DNA of 64,000 nucleotides from JAJFKX01 sp965230265 (GTDB lineage: Bacteria > Pseudomonadota > Gammaproteobacteria > Xanthomonadales > Wenzhouxiangellaceae), in assembly GCA_965230265.1 (NCBI GenBank), contig OZ245999.1, positions 496,001-560,000 on the forward strand, read 5' to 3'. A model generated the notes under the pieces. The model made no database searches. It saw only the letters and a program-made list of their open reading frames with translations, and was not told the origin of the DNA. The position numbers were made by a program, and so were the translations under genes. The first letter of the stretch is position 1. Every line of letters starts with the position of its first letter. Positions 55,411-64,000 of this stretch are shown here, one piece after another.

Positions 55411-56415
55411 ATGAGTAAGGCATCAGGTACGACCGGATTAAAAGAATTACATCAACCGGTGATGCCTATGCAGGTTTTAAATGGGTTAAGCGTCAAGCGG
55501 GAAGGAAAATTCGTGGACGCGACCTATGGCCGAGGTGGACACAGCAGTTTGTTGCTGGAACACCTCAATAATAAAGGCAGATTGCTGGTGATTGACCGTG
55601 ATCCACAAGCAGTATCAGCCGCCCGGGAGCGCCATGGCGCTGACTCGCGTGTGTTGGTTTCAGAGGCCTGTTTCGCTGACCTGGGCGAGGCATTGCGAGC
55701 GCATGCCTGGACACATGTCGATGGGGTATTGATGGATTTGGGGGTTTCTTCACCGCAGCTTGATCAGGCCGAACGGGGCTTTAGTTTTATGCAGGATGGT
55801 CCGCTGGATATGCGAATGAGCCCTGATCATGGTGTTTCCGCTGCTGAGTGGCTCAACAGTGCTGATGTCAAAGCCATTGCGCAGGTTTTGCGCGATTATG
55901 GTGAGGAACGTCAGGCCAAACGCATCGCTGCGGCCATTGTTCAACAACGCAATCAGCAACCATTGCAAACCACCGGCCAGCTGGCCGAGCTGATATCACA
56001 GGTATTGGGACCGGCTGCACGCAAACACAATAAACATCCTGCAACCCGCAGCTTTCAGGCTATTCGGATTCATATTAATGACGAGCTGGGGCAGCTGCGG
56101 ACCGGATTGAATGCGGCTATGCAGGCTTTGGCTATTGGTGGTCGTTTGGCAGTGATCAGTTTTCATTCGCTGGAGGATCGTATTGTCAAACGTGCTTTTA
56201 AAGCGGTCAGTAACAAACCTTCAGTCAATCGTCGTCTGCCCATGCCTGATGTGCCGGAGCCAGAGTTTCGTGACCATGGCAAGCAGTTACCTGGTGCTGA
56301 GGAAATAGCCAGCAACCCTCGCAGTCGCAGCGCGGTATTGCGAGTGCTGGAGCGTATCCGACTGCCTGAAAACTGTATTGAGCATGGCACGGGTAACCCG
56401 GGGGTGATTGCGTGA
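55411..56415 (+). CDS. rsmH: 16S rRNA (cytosine-1402-N4)-methyltransferase RsmH
   Basis: The 334-residue enzyme shows HQPVMPMQVLNGL, the SAM motif FVDATYGRGGHSSLLL, DGVLMDLGVSSPQLDQAERGFSF, DGPLDMRM and ISFHSLEDRIVKRAF. With RsmI it completes modification of C1402 of 16S RNA. Its stop overlaps the ftsL start (GTGA). Confidence 0.96.
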   Translation: MSKASGTTGLKELHQPVMPMQVLNGLSVKREGKFVDATYGRGGHSSLLLEHLNNKGRLLVIDRDPQAVSAARERHGADSRVLVSEACFADLGEALRAHAWTHVDGVLMDLGVSSPQLDQAERGFSFMQDGPLDMRMSPDHGVSAAEWLNSADVKAIAQVLRDYGEERQAKRIAAAIVQQRNQQPLQTTGQLAELISQVLGPAARKHNKHPATRSFQAIRIHINDELGQLRTGLNAAMQALAIGGRLAVISFHSLEDRIVKRAFKAVSNKPSVNRRLPMPDVPEPEFRDHGKQLPGAEEIASNPRSRSAVLRVLERIRLPENCIEHGTGNPGVIA

Positions 56416-56720
56416 ATCGGTGGCAATGGGCATTGCTGATAGTGATGTTGCTGAGTGTTTCAGCATCTGCATTGGGCCTGGTTTACCTGCGTCAGGAAAA
56501 TCGCACCTTATTTGTTCGCCAGCAAGAGCTTAATGCCATTCGCGATGCAGCAGATGTGGAATGGGGGCGTTTGCAGCTGGAGCAGGCCACCCTGGCGGAT
56601 ATTGCTCGAGTGGAGCGTATTGCCCGGGAAGCCCTAAAGATGAAGCAACCACAAAAAGCCCAGGTCATTATGCCGGACCTGTCTACTGCGATAGTCAATC
56701 GATCAGGGGAGAATCAATAA
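56412..56720 (+). CDS. ftsL: Cell division protein FtsL
   Basis: The 102-residue protein has one N-terminal membrane helix (ALLIVMLLSVSASALGLVYL) and a periplasmic coiled coil (FVRQQELNAIRDAADVEWGRLQLEQATLADIARVERIAREAL). Translation starts at GTG within GTGA of rsmH. FtsL joins FtsQ and FtsB at the septum. The position and length are typical. Confidence 0.92.
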   Translation: MNRWQWALLIVMLLSVSASALGLVYLRQENRTLFVRQQELNAIRDAADVEWGRLQLEQATLADIARVERIAREALKMKQPQKAQVIMPDLSTAIVNRSGENQ

Positions 56721-58444
56721 TGGCTAGAACGACGAGTGATAACGAATACAAGGTTCAGGTGCCTGTTTCGCGTCTCATTATGTTGCTGGTGGGTATGGGG
56801 CTGGCAGTGGTGGTATTGCTGGGTCGCACAGCACAGCTGCAAATCATGGATACAGAGTTTTTGCAGAACGAGGGTGAATCCCGGTTTTTGCGAGATGTGC
56901 CGATTTCCAATATCCGTGGTGCAATTTTGGATCGTGATGGCGCGCCTCTGGCAGTCAGCACGCCGGTGGAGTCTGCGCATGCAGATCCAAGACTGTTACT
57001 ACAAAGCAGTGAATACATTCCACTATTGGCAGACGTGCTGGGAATTGATAATGCCATTCTTGAACGTCGCCTATCGCAGCGCTCAACGCGTCAGTTTGTA
57101 TGGTTGCGACGGCAGTTGGTACCGGAAATGGCTGACGCTATCCGTAAGTTGGATGCACCTGGTGTCAGTTTGCGGCGAGAGTATCAGCGGTTTTACCCGG
57201 CCGGTAGCGTAACAGCCCATTTGTTGGGCTATACCAGTATTGATCATGTTGGTCAGGAAGGTCTGGAATTAATTTATGACGACTGGTTGAGAGGCGAGCC
57301 TGGTCTCAAGCGGGTTATCAAGGATGAGCATGGTCGCTTTGTCGAAGATGTTGAGCTGTTGAAACCAGCGCGGCAAGGACAGAATGTGACATTAACCATT
57401 GATCGTCGTTTGCAGTACCTGGCGTTTCGTGAGTTGCAACGTGCCATGGATATTCATCAGGCAACGTCAGCATCATTGGTGTTGCTGGATGTGCCGACCG
57501 GAGAAATTCTGGCGATGGCCAGCCAGCCAGCCTATAACCCCAATCAAGTGAGCCAGCGCAAAGGCGATGCCAAGCTGAACCGGGCCATGATCGATTTGTT
57601 TGAACCTGGTTCGGTAATGAAGCCATTTACGGTGGCAGCAGCCTTGGAGGCCGGTACAGTCACGCCCAATACTGTGATTGATATCAGCCCGGGCGGTTTA
57701 ACGGTAGGTGGTCACACGATTACCGATACCCATTATTACGGTCCGCTGACTTTAACCGGTTTAATCACCAAATCCAGCAATATCGGCATGTCCAAGCTGG
57801 CTTTGGAAATGCAAGGCAGTCATATGTACGACGTGCTGAGCCGGTTTGGCTTTGGCAAGGTCAGTGGTGTTGCTTTTCCAGGTGAATCAGCAGGTGTGCT
57901 GCGTAACCATCAGCGCTGGCATCCACTGGAGCAGGCCACTTTGTCGTATGGTTATGGTTTATCGGTGACGACATTACAGCTGGCACAAGCTTATTCGGTG
58001 CTGGCAGGTCGTGGTCGATTAAAACAACCCACCTTGATTTTAGGCAGTGATAATCCGGCCAGCTCGTTACTGGACGAACGCATTGCAGATCAGATAGTGG
58101 CGATGCTGGAAACGGTTACCGGGCCAGAAGGCACAGGCAAACGTGCCGCTATCCCGATGTATCGTGTAGCAGGTAAGACGGGAACCTCACATAAAGCCGG
58201 TGTGGGCGGTTATTCAGATCGTTATATCAGCTCATTTGTTGGTTTTGCACCGGTCAGCAATCCGCGCCTGGTGTGTGCTGTTGTGGTCAATGATCCAAAG
58301 GCTGGTGATTATTACGGCGGATTGGTTGCGGCACCGGTGTTTCAGGCTGTGATGCAGGATGCCCTGCGATTGTTGAATGTGCCCCCTGATGCCATTCAGC
58401 AATACCTGGTGGACACCCCAGTGACAATAGAGGCGGCATTGTGA
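56720..58444 (+). CDS. ftsI: Septal peptidoglycan transpeptidase FtsI (PBP3)
   Basis: The start at 56720 (MARTTSDNEYKVQVP) overlaps the ftsL stop as TAATG and has GGGGAG upstream; an upstream in-frame ATG inside ftsL is rejected. The 574-residue protein has one membrane helix (LIMLLVGMGLAVVVLLG) and the class B PBP motifs SVMK (acyl-enzyme Ser), SSN and KTGTS. It crosslinks septal peptidoglycan with FtsW. Confidence 0.95.
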   Translation: MARTTSDNEYKVQVPVSRLIMLLVGMGLAVVVLLGRTAQLQIMDTEFLQNEGESRFLRDVPISNIRGAILDRDGAPLAVSTPVESAHADPRLLLQSSEYIPLLADVLGIDNAILERRLSQRSTRQFVWLRRQLVPEMADAIRKLDAPGVSLRREYQRFYPAGSVTAHLLGYTSIDHVGQEGLELIYDDWLRGEPGLKRVIKDEHGRFVEDVELLKPARQGQNVTLTIDRRLQYLAFRELQRAMDIHQATSASLVLLDVPTGEILAMASQPAYNPNQVSQRKGDAKLNRAMIDLFEPGSVMKPFTVAAALEAGTVTPNTVIDISPGGLTVGGHTITDTHYYGPLTLTGLITKSSNIGMSKLALEMQGSHMYDVLSRFGFGKVSGVAFPGESAGVLRNHQRWHPLEQATLSYGYGLSVTTLQLAQAYSVLAGRGRLKQPTLILGSDNPASSLLDERIADQIVAMLETVTGPEGTGKRAAIPMYRVAGKTGTSHKAGVGGYSDRYISSFVGFAPVSNPRLVCAVVVNDPKAGDYYGGLVAAPVFQAVMQDALRLLNVPPDAIQQYLVDTPVTIEAAL

Positions 58445-60024
58445 CCGCTCAAGTCATCCAGATGTCGGTTGACCAGAATCAGCCACCAGATACCTTGGGC
58501 GATTTGCTGACACGTGTGCACTGGCTTACGGCGGATCAATTGCCTGCGGAAATATTATCGCTGCAAATTAATGACCTGGTCAGCGACTCGCGACAGGTCA
58601 GCCGCGGCGATGTTTTTCTGGCAGTCAAAACGCCCCATGGCAATGGGCTGCCATATATTAATCAGGCCATGCAGCAAGGGGCAGCTTGTTGCTTGATTGA
58701 CAGCGAATTGTTGCAAGACGCAAGCAGATTGGACCCTGCTTGGAATCAATATGTTATTTCAGTGCTTAATTTATCGGCGCAGGTTGCCAAGCTGGCCAAT
58801 GATTATTATGCGGCACCATCACGTCGAATGAATGTGATAGGTATTACCGGGACCAATGGTAAAAGCTCCTGCGTGCATTTTTTGGCGCAAATGGGTGAGT
58901 ACATCTGGGGCAAACCCGGTGGTTTAATCGGCACCTTGGGCTGGGGTGTTATGCCAGCTCTTGAAGCCAGTACTCACACCACACCTGATAGCGTGATGTT
59001 GCAACGGCAGTTGCATAACCTGGTTGAATCGGATGTCAGCCTGGCGGCCATTGAAGTGTCATCACATGCGCTGTTACAACAGCGCACGGCAGCTACCTGT
59101 TTTGCAATCACCGCATTCACCAACCTCAGTCAGGATCACCTGGATTATCACATCAGTATGCAATCCTATGCCGCTGCGAAAAAGCGTTTGTTCACTGAGC
59201 ATCAAACCGGTTGTGCGGTGATTGGTCTTGATGATGAATATGGCGTGGCCATGGCCGCGCAATTGCGCAATGAGCTGGCGACAGATATTCGGATATTGAC
59301 CACCAGTGCGGTCAATAAAGCAGCCGATATTTGCGTGCAAGCCGAGTTTGATCAACATAGCGAGCACATTCAGGGTTTGATCGTTAATGTCACTACACCG
59401 TGGGGTACACATACGGCAGTAACGCAATTACTCGGTGGCTTTAATGCAGCCAACCTGGCGACCTGTGTGGCTTGTCTGGGTGCTTTAGATGTGCCATTTG
59501 CAAAAATGATGCAGGCAATAGAACAACTGCAACCGGTACCCGGTCGCATGCAATGCGTCATGGGTCATCGCTCTGATGAAGCACGGCAACCACTGGTGAT
59601 TGTCGACTATGCACATACCCCTGATGCGCTGGAAAATGCCTTGAACAGCAGTCGTCAGCATACCCAAGGCAAGTTATGGTGTGTGTTTGGCTGCGGTGGT
59701 GATCGTGATCGCAGTAAACGTCCGCAAATGGGTGGTATTGCCGAGCAACTGGCGGATCAAATCATTATTACCAGTGATAACCCGCGACATGAGCAAGCTG
59801 ATGCCATTATTCAGGATGTTTGTCGAGGGCTGCAGCAGCCTGCACAGGCACAACTGGAAGCCGATCGGGCGCGGGCCATTCGCAAGGCCATTCTTGAAGC
59901 CGATCCGAATGATTGTATTTTGATTGCCGGTAAGGGGCATGAGCAAACTCAGCAGATTGGCGATGAGCAATTGCCATTTGATGATGTTGAGGTGGCCAGC
60001 AGAGCATTGGAGCAGCGCCCATGA
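58441..60024 (+). CDS. murE: UDP-MurNAc-tripeptide synthetase MurE
   Basis: Starts at GTG overlapping the ftsI stop (GTGA). The 527-residue ligase has the ATP motif GITGTNGKSS, the DHLDYH segment and TSDNPRHEQ, where DNPR marks meso-diaminopimelate specificity. It adds meso-DAP to UDP-MurNAc-L-Ala-D-Glu. It is slightly longer than the E. coli enzyme because of the N-terminal region. Confidence 0.95.
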   Translation: MTAQVIQMSVDQNQPPDTLGDLLTRVHWLTADQLPAEILSLQINDLVSDSRQVSRGDVFLAVKTPHGNGLPYINQAMQQGAACCLIDSELLQDASRLDPAWNQYVISVLNLSAQVAKLANDYYAAPSRRMNVIGITGTNGKSSCVHFLAQMGEYIWGKPGGLIGTLGWGVMPALEASTHTTPDSVMLQRQLHNLVESDVSLAAIEVSSHALLQQRTAATCFAITAFTNLSQDHLDYHISMQSYAAAKKRLFTEHQTGCAVIGLDDEYGVAMAAQLRNELATDIRILTTSAVNKAADICVQAEFDQHSEHIQGLIVNVTTPWGTHTAVTQLLGGFNAANLATCVACLGALDVPFAKMMQAIEQLQPVPGRMQCVMGHRSDEARQPLVIVDYAHTPDALENALNSSRQHTQGKLWCVFGCGGDRDRSKRPQMGGIAEQLADQIIITSDNPRHEQADAIIQDVCRGLQQPAQAQLEADRARAIRKAILEADPNDCILIAGKGHEQTQQIGDEQLPFDDVEVASRALEQRP

Positions 60025-61556
60025 TGCATTTGAGTCTAGCCAAGATTGCATCGATTACTGCTGGCAAGCTGGTCAATGCTGAACGCCCGGAAACAGAGGT
60101 TACTGGTGTCAGCATTGATACTCGCATGCTGCAACCTGGAATGCTATTTGTTGCCTTCAAAGGTGAACAGGTGGATGGTCATGATTTTCTAGGTGCTGCC
60201 CAGCAGTCCGGGGCTATAGCGGCACTGGTTGAGCATCAGGTCGACAGTTGTCTGGTACAGATTGTTGTCACCGATGTGCACCAGGCATTAATGCGGCTGG
60301 CCGAGTATTGGCGTGCGCAGTTTGACTTATTGGTGATTGGCATTACCGGAAGTAACGGTAAAACCACGGTTAAAGAAATGCTGGCTGCCGTTTTGGCTTC
60401 GGCAGGTATCCGTGCCTTGGTCACCAGCGGTAATCGCAATAATGAACTGGGTTTGCCGCTGATGCTGCTGGAGCTGGATCAACGCCATCAAGTGGCGGTG
60501 CTGGAAATGGGTGCTGGGCAGCCTGGTGATATTCAATTGCTGGCAGAACTGGCCAAGCCTGATATCGGTGTGATTACACACATCGGCCCTGCACACCTTG
60601 AACGCCTGGGTAGTTTGGAAGGTGTGGCACGAGTCAAATCAGAATTGTTTCAACAATTGCCGGCAGATGGCTTGGCAATATTCCCACAGCAGGCGATGCA
60701 CGCGACGATTTTACAATCAGCTGCTGCTTGCACAGTGCAGAATTTTGGTTCTAGCAAAGACAGTCAACGTGATCAACAACCATTGGCAGATGTTCATTGG
60801 TTAGCTGTCGATAATGGCATATGCTTAAACACTCCTGTTGGCGATTTAACCATTGAGCTTCAGGTCCCTGGCGAACATAACTGCAACAATGCCGCGGCAG
60901 CAGCGTCTGTGGCGGTGGCTTTGGGTATTCAGCTTGAGCATATTGCCACTGGTTTAAGCAGTTATCGGGGTTATCGAGGCCGTTTGCAGCGCAAAGCAGG
61001 TATTCAAGGCTCGATCATTATCGATGACAGCTATAACGCTAATCCGGCCTCTTTGGTGGCTGCTTTGCAGGTGGTCGCAGAAACCGATCAACACCGTGAG
61101 CGCTGGCTGGCCATGGGGGATATGGGTGAGTTGGGCGAGCAAGGGCCGGATCTGCATTTAAATGCGGGTAAACAGGCCCGGGCCAGTGGCATCACTCGTT
61201 TGTTTGCTACCGGTGAGCTAAGTCGCCAGGCAGTCATCGGTTTCGGAGAGGGCGCGCAACACTTTGTTGATAAAGCGGCAATGATCGAAACCTTACGTCA
61301 ACAGATACACGCTCAGGTCAGCGTATTGGTTAAAGGTTCACGGGCTGCACAAATGGAGCAGGTGGTGGATGCGCTGACGGTTGCTGCCCAACAGGTGGGT
61401 GCTGTCAATCAAAAGGCTGATGGTCAAAACCACGAAGGTGGCAAAACACAGGCTACCGTCAATCAGCAGCTTAGCAATAGCACTCAAGCCAAAACCCGAC
61501 TGCAAACGTTTCAGGCTGCTCTGAATGCTGCGATCGTCTCGGGAGGCAAACTCTAA
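60021..61556 (+). CDS. murF: UDP-MurNAc-pentapeptide ligase MurF with extended C-terminus
   Basis: Overlaps murE by ATGA. The ligase carries GITGSNGKTTVKEM for ATP binding, TSGNRNNELGLPLMLLEL, HIGPAHLERLGS and DDSYNANPASL. At 511 residues it is about 60 longer than E. coli MurF. The surplus is a Gln/Asn/Ala-rich C-terminal tail after DALTVAAQQV that does not resemble another enzyme. It adds D-Ala-D-Ala to the tripeptide precursor. Confidence 0.94.
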   Translation: MMHLSLAKIASITAGKLVNAERPETEVTGVSIDTRMLQPGMLFVAFKGEQVDGHDFLGAAQQSGAIAALVEHQVDSCLVQIVVTDVHQALMRLAEYWRAQFDLLVIGITGSNGKTTVKEMLAAVLASAGIRALVTSGNRNNELGLPLMLLELDQRHQVAVLEMGAGQPGDIQLLAELAKPDIGVITHIGPAHLERLGSLEGVARVKSELFQQLPADGLAIFPQQAMHATILQSAAACTVQNFGSSKDSQRDQQPLADVHWLAVDNGICLNTPVGDLTIELQVPGEHNCNNAAAAASVAVALGIQLEHIATGLSSYRGYRGRLQRKAGIQGSIIIDDSYNANPASLVAALQVVAETDQHRERWLAMGDMGELGEQGPDLHLNAGKQARASGITRLFATGELSRQAVIGFGEGAQHFVDKAAMIETLRQQIHAQVSVLVKGSRAAQMEQVVDALTVAAQQVGAVNQKADGQNHEGGKTQATVNQQLSNSTQAKTRLQTFQAALNAAIVSGGKL

Positions 61557-62638
61557 TGTTGTACTGGTTAACCGAATTGCTGGCGCAATACAACGCTGAC
61601 TTTAACTTATTCAGCTATCTGACCTTTCGATCCATTTTGGCAGCACTGACTTCGCTGGCGCTGTCTTTGACGATTGGGCCGTGGATGATTCGGCATCTAC
61701 AGACGCGACAAATGGGGCAGCCGATTCGTGATGATGGCCCACAAAGCCATTTAAGCAAAGCCGGTACACCGACCATGGGCGGGGTATTGATTTTATTTAC
61801 CATGATTCTGGCGGTGTTGCTGTGGGGGGATTTGAACAACCGCTATGTCTGGTTGGTGGTATTGGTTGCGGTGGGTTTTGGTTTGATCGGCTGGCTGGAT
61901 GATTACCGCAAGCTGGTACTGAAGAACAGCAAAGGTTTGCCTGCGCGCTGGAAATACCTGGGCCAGTCATTATTGGGTTTGGGTGTGGCGATTTATTTAT
62001 ACCAAACGGCAACTTTGCCGGAACAGACCATGCTGCTGATTCCGTTTTTCAAAGGCTTGTGGCTGCCACTGGGTGTGGGTTTTATTGTTTGGGCTTATTT
62101 CATGATTGTCGGATTTAGCAATGCAGTTAATCTGACGGATGGCCTGGATGGTCTGGCGATTATGCCAACAGTGCTGGTCGCCAGTGCGATGGGGGTTTTT
62201 GCTTATGCCACAGGCAATGTGGTATTTGCCGATTATCTGGGCATTCCTTATATCGCAGGAGCCGGTGAGCTGGCGATTTTCTGTGCGGCACTGGCCGGTG
62301 CAGGTCTGGGCTTTTTATGGTTTAACACTTACCCTGCGCAAGTTTTTATGGGCGACATTGGTGCTTTATCCATTGGTGCTGCCCTGGCCACCGTAGCGGT
62401 CATCGTAAGGCATGAGCTGGCTTTTATTTTGATGGGTGGTTTGTTTGTCATGGAGACCTTGTCGGTGATCATTCAGGTGGCCTCTTTCAAACTGACTGGC
62501 AAACGAGTGTTTCGGATGGCGCCGATTCATCATCATTTTGAGTTAAAAGGCTGGCCCGAGCCACGGGTTATTGTGCGCTTCTGGATTATTTCCGTGGTGC
62601 TGGTTTTGCTAAGTCTGGCGACATTGAAGGTGCGTTGA
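61556..62638 (+). CDS. mraY: Phospho-MurNAc-pentapeptide transferase MraY
   Basis: The 360-residue polytopic enzyme, the same length as in E. coli, has the catalytic segments GTPTMGG, GWLDDYRKL, NAVNLTDGLDGLA and RMAPIHHHFELKGWPE. It makes lipid I in the inner membrane. The start overlaps murF (TAATG), and its stop overlaps ftsW (TGATG) with no murD in between. Confidence 0.96.
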   Translation: MLYWLTELLAQYNADFNLFSYLTFRSILAALTSLALSLTIGPWMIRHLQTRQMGQPIRDDGPQSHLSKAGTPTMGGVLILFTMILAVLLWGDLNNRYVWLVVLVAVGFGLIGWLDDYRKLVLKNSKGLPARWKYLGQSLLGLGVAIYLYQTATLPEQTMLLIPFFKGLWLPLGVGFIVWAYFMIVGFSNAVNLTDGLDGLAIMPTVLVASAMGVFAYATGNVVFADYLGIPYIAGAGELAIFCAALAGAGLGFLWFNTYPAQVFMGDIGALSIGAALATVAVIVRHELAFILMGGLFVMETLSVIIQVASFKLTGKRVFRMAPIHHHFELKGWPEPRVIVRFWIISVVLVLLSLATLKVR

Positions 62639-63843
62639 TGGCGACTCGCGTACAAGCCCATCGCTGGCAGGATCGTGTTAAGCAACTGCGTGCCGATAAG
62701 CTGTTGCTGCTACCGGCAATACTGTTGGTGCTGGTAGGCCTGGTCATGGTGGGTTCTGCATCTGGGGCTATTGCTGTTGATCACGGTTTGAGTCCTTACT
62801 ATTACGTGATTCGACACGGTGTATTTTTGTTCGGTGGGCTGGTGCTGGGTCTGCTGTGTATGCGGTTGCCCATTCGCTGGTTACAAAAAAGCAGCCGCGC
62901 AATGTTGTTGTTAATGGTTCTGGTCATTTTACTGCCATTGGTTCCCGGTTTGGGGCATGAGGTGAATGGCAGTGCACGCTGGATTAATCTGGGTATTTCG
63001 CGTTTTCAGGTGGTGGAAGTGGTCAAGTTAATGTTGATCATTTATTTGGCGGGTTACCTGGAACAGCGGGCCAATTTATTGCCCAACCGGTTTTTTGAAA
63101 CCATTAAACCACTGGGCTTAGTGGCTTTGTTATCGATCATTTTATTGGCGCAGCCCGATCTGGGCAGTGCCATGGTGTTAGCAGCGATTACCCTGGGGTT
63201 ATTGTTTTTAGCAGGAGCTGCCTGGCGTTATTTATTGATGCTGCTAATGGCTGCCACGCCAATGTTTGGTTATGCTGCTCTGGAACCTTATCGCTTGCGT
63301 CGTATCGTCAGTTTTCTTGACCCTTGGGCTGATGTGAATGGCAGTGGTTTTCAGTTGGCTCAGGCATTGATTGCTATTGGCCGTGGTGAATTATTCGGCG
63401 TGGGGCTGGGGGCCAGCGTACAAAAGCTGTTTTATTTGCCCGAAGCCCATACCGATTTTATTTTCGCTGTGATGGCTGAAGAGTTGGGCCTGGTTGGTGT
63501 GGCCTGCGTGATTATCTTATACCTGGCGCTGACCACAAGAATCTTATTAATCGGTTTGCAGGCGCATCGTGAAGCAAAACCTTTTGCCGGTTTTGTTTGC
63601 TGGGGTATTGGGTTATGGCTGGCGATGCAGGCACTGATCAATATGGGTGTAAACCTGGGCGTGTTGCCGACCAAGGGTTTGACATTGCCCTTGATTAGTT
63701 CTGGCGGCAGCAGCTTGTTAATGACTTGTGCTGCGATTGGTATTGTGGTGCGAATTAAGCTGGAACTCGATCGCGCCAGTTTAAGCCGTCCACAAACCCG
63801 GGCACCGGTGCGACGGGACTGTTCAGTGGGGTCGGTGGCATGA
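62638..63843 (+). CDS. ftsW: Septal peptidoglycan polymerase FtsW
   Basis: The 401-residue SEDS protein has about ten membrane segments and the family patterns VGSASGAIA, NGSARWINLGISRFQVVEVVKL, AQPDLGSAMV, GFQLAQALIAIGRGELFGVGLG, PEAHTDFIFAV and GLTLPLISSGGSSLL. It polymerises septal glycan with FtsI. The ATG at 62638 overlaps the mraY stop; a TTG one codon earlier is rejected. Confidence 0.95.
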   Translation: MATRVQAHRWQDRVKQLRADKLLLLPAILLVLVGLVMVGSASGAIAVDHGLSPYYYVIRHGVFLFGGLVLGLLCMRLPIRWLQKSSRAMLLLMVLVILLPLVPGLGHEVNGSARWINLGISRFQVVEVVKLMLIIYLAGYLEQRANLLPNRFFETIKPLGLVALLSIILLAQPDLGSAMVLAAITLGLLFLAGAAWRYLLMLLMAATPMFGYAALEPYRLRRIVSFLDPWADVNGSGFQLAQALIAIGRGELFGVGLGASVQKLFYLPEAHTDFIFAVMAEELGLVGVACVIILYLALTTRILLIGLQAHREAKPFAGFVCWGIGLWLAMQALINMGVNLGVLPTKGLTLPLISSGGSSLLMTCAAIGIVVRIKLELDRASLSRPQTRAPVRRDCSVGSVA

Positions 63844-64000
63844 ATATTCCCGAACGCATGCGCAGTTTTGTACCACGGCATGTGGCAATACTGGCCGGCG
63901 GTACTGGTGGACATATCATGCCGGGTTTGGCTGTGGCCGATGATTTGGCGGCACGTGGGCATCGGATTTCCTGGCTGGGCAGCAGCACCGGTATGGAAGC
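63840..64000 (+). CDS. murG: MurG, N-terminal part (cut by window end)
   Basis: Overlaps ftsW by ATGA. The 53 visible codons read RHVAILAGGTGGHIMPGLAV and ARGHRISWLGSSTGMEA, the glycine-rich N-terminus of the lipid II-forming GlcNAc transferase. It continues beyond the window. Confidence 0.93.
   Translation, partial: MNIPERMRSFVPRHVAILAGGTGGHIMPGLAVADDLAARGHRISWLGSSTGME

Noticed and set aside
60021..61556. Possibility that murD is fused to murF to explain its absence
   Set aside because: The extra MurF residues are only about 60 and contain no ATP-binding or ligase motif.

Overview
The window is a chromosomal segment of a gammaproteobacterium. The evidence is a complete 16S-tRNA-Ile-tRNA-Ala-23S-5S operon with gammaproteobacterial 16S signatures, the rsmI/lpoA/yraN/dolP neighbourhood, a type A RNase P RNA, and a dcw cell-wall cluster whose MurE carries the meso-diaminopimelate motif DNPR. 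A finer placement is not possible by eye.

Layout. (1) 1-10437, minus strand: an outer-membrane barrel protein, a lipoprotein with two GlcG/HbpS-like domains, a membrane-anchored decaheme cytochrome with a cytoplasmic FHA domain, a membrane protein with two histidine pairs spaced like a diheme cytochrome b, an FAD oxidoreductase/cyclic-nucleotide-binding/ferredoxin protein, and glutamate dehydrogenase. Together the first five look like an electron route from NAD(P)H to the periplasm or cell surface. Two of these genes, the FAD/ferredoxin gene and gdhA, each carry a one-base deletion frameshift. (2) 10.9-19.1 kb: cupredoxin and DUF4142 genes, an AraC regulator, an ECF sigma factor with a Ser/Thr kinase, and two secreted proteins. 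(3) 19.1-25.1 kb: the rRNA operon, followed by a partial duplicate of the 5S tail and terminator. (4) 25.3-26.1 kb: a secreted protein with an IPTL-like C-terminal sorting signal.

(5) 26.5-37.0 kb is the most distinctive part: a class II lanthipeptide gene cluster. It holds a 66-residue precursor with a 40-residue double-glycine leader and a Cys/Gly-rich 26-residue core, two HlyD-type adaptors, a peptidase-containing ABC transporter, a two-subunit GMC oxidoreductase, and LanM. The GMC large subunit and lanM overlap by ATGA, so the oxidoreductase is probably a dedicated tailoring enzyme. LanM would dehydrate and cyclise the core, the GMC pair might oxidise the peptide or a side group, and the C39 transporter would cut after Gly-Gly and export the product through the adaptors.

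(6) 37.1-46.6 kb: nitrilase, amidohydrolase, a bicupin, a lipoprotein, an ankyrin protein, PPK2, a ToxR-like regulator, and DsbC/DsbA-like proteins. (7) 46.6-50.2 kb: a second RiPP-like locus, consisting of a 75-residue Cys-containing peptide coupled to an MNIO (DUF692) enzyme fused to a partner-like domain, with a divergent GMC oxidoreductase. (8) 50.3-64.0 kb: dolP, yraN, lpoA, rsmI, rnpB and the dcw cluster from mraZ to a partial murG. murD is missing from its usual place between mraY and ftsW.
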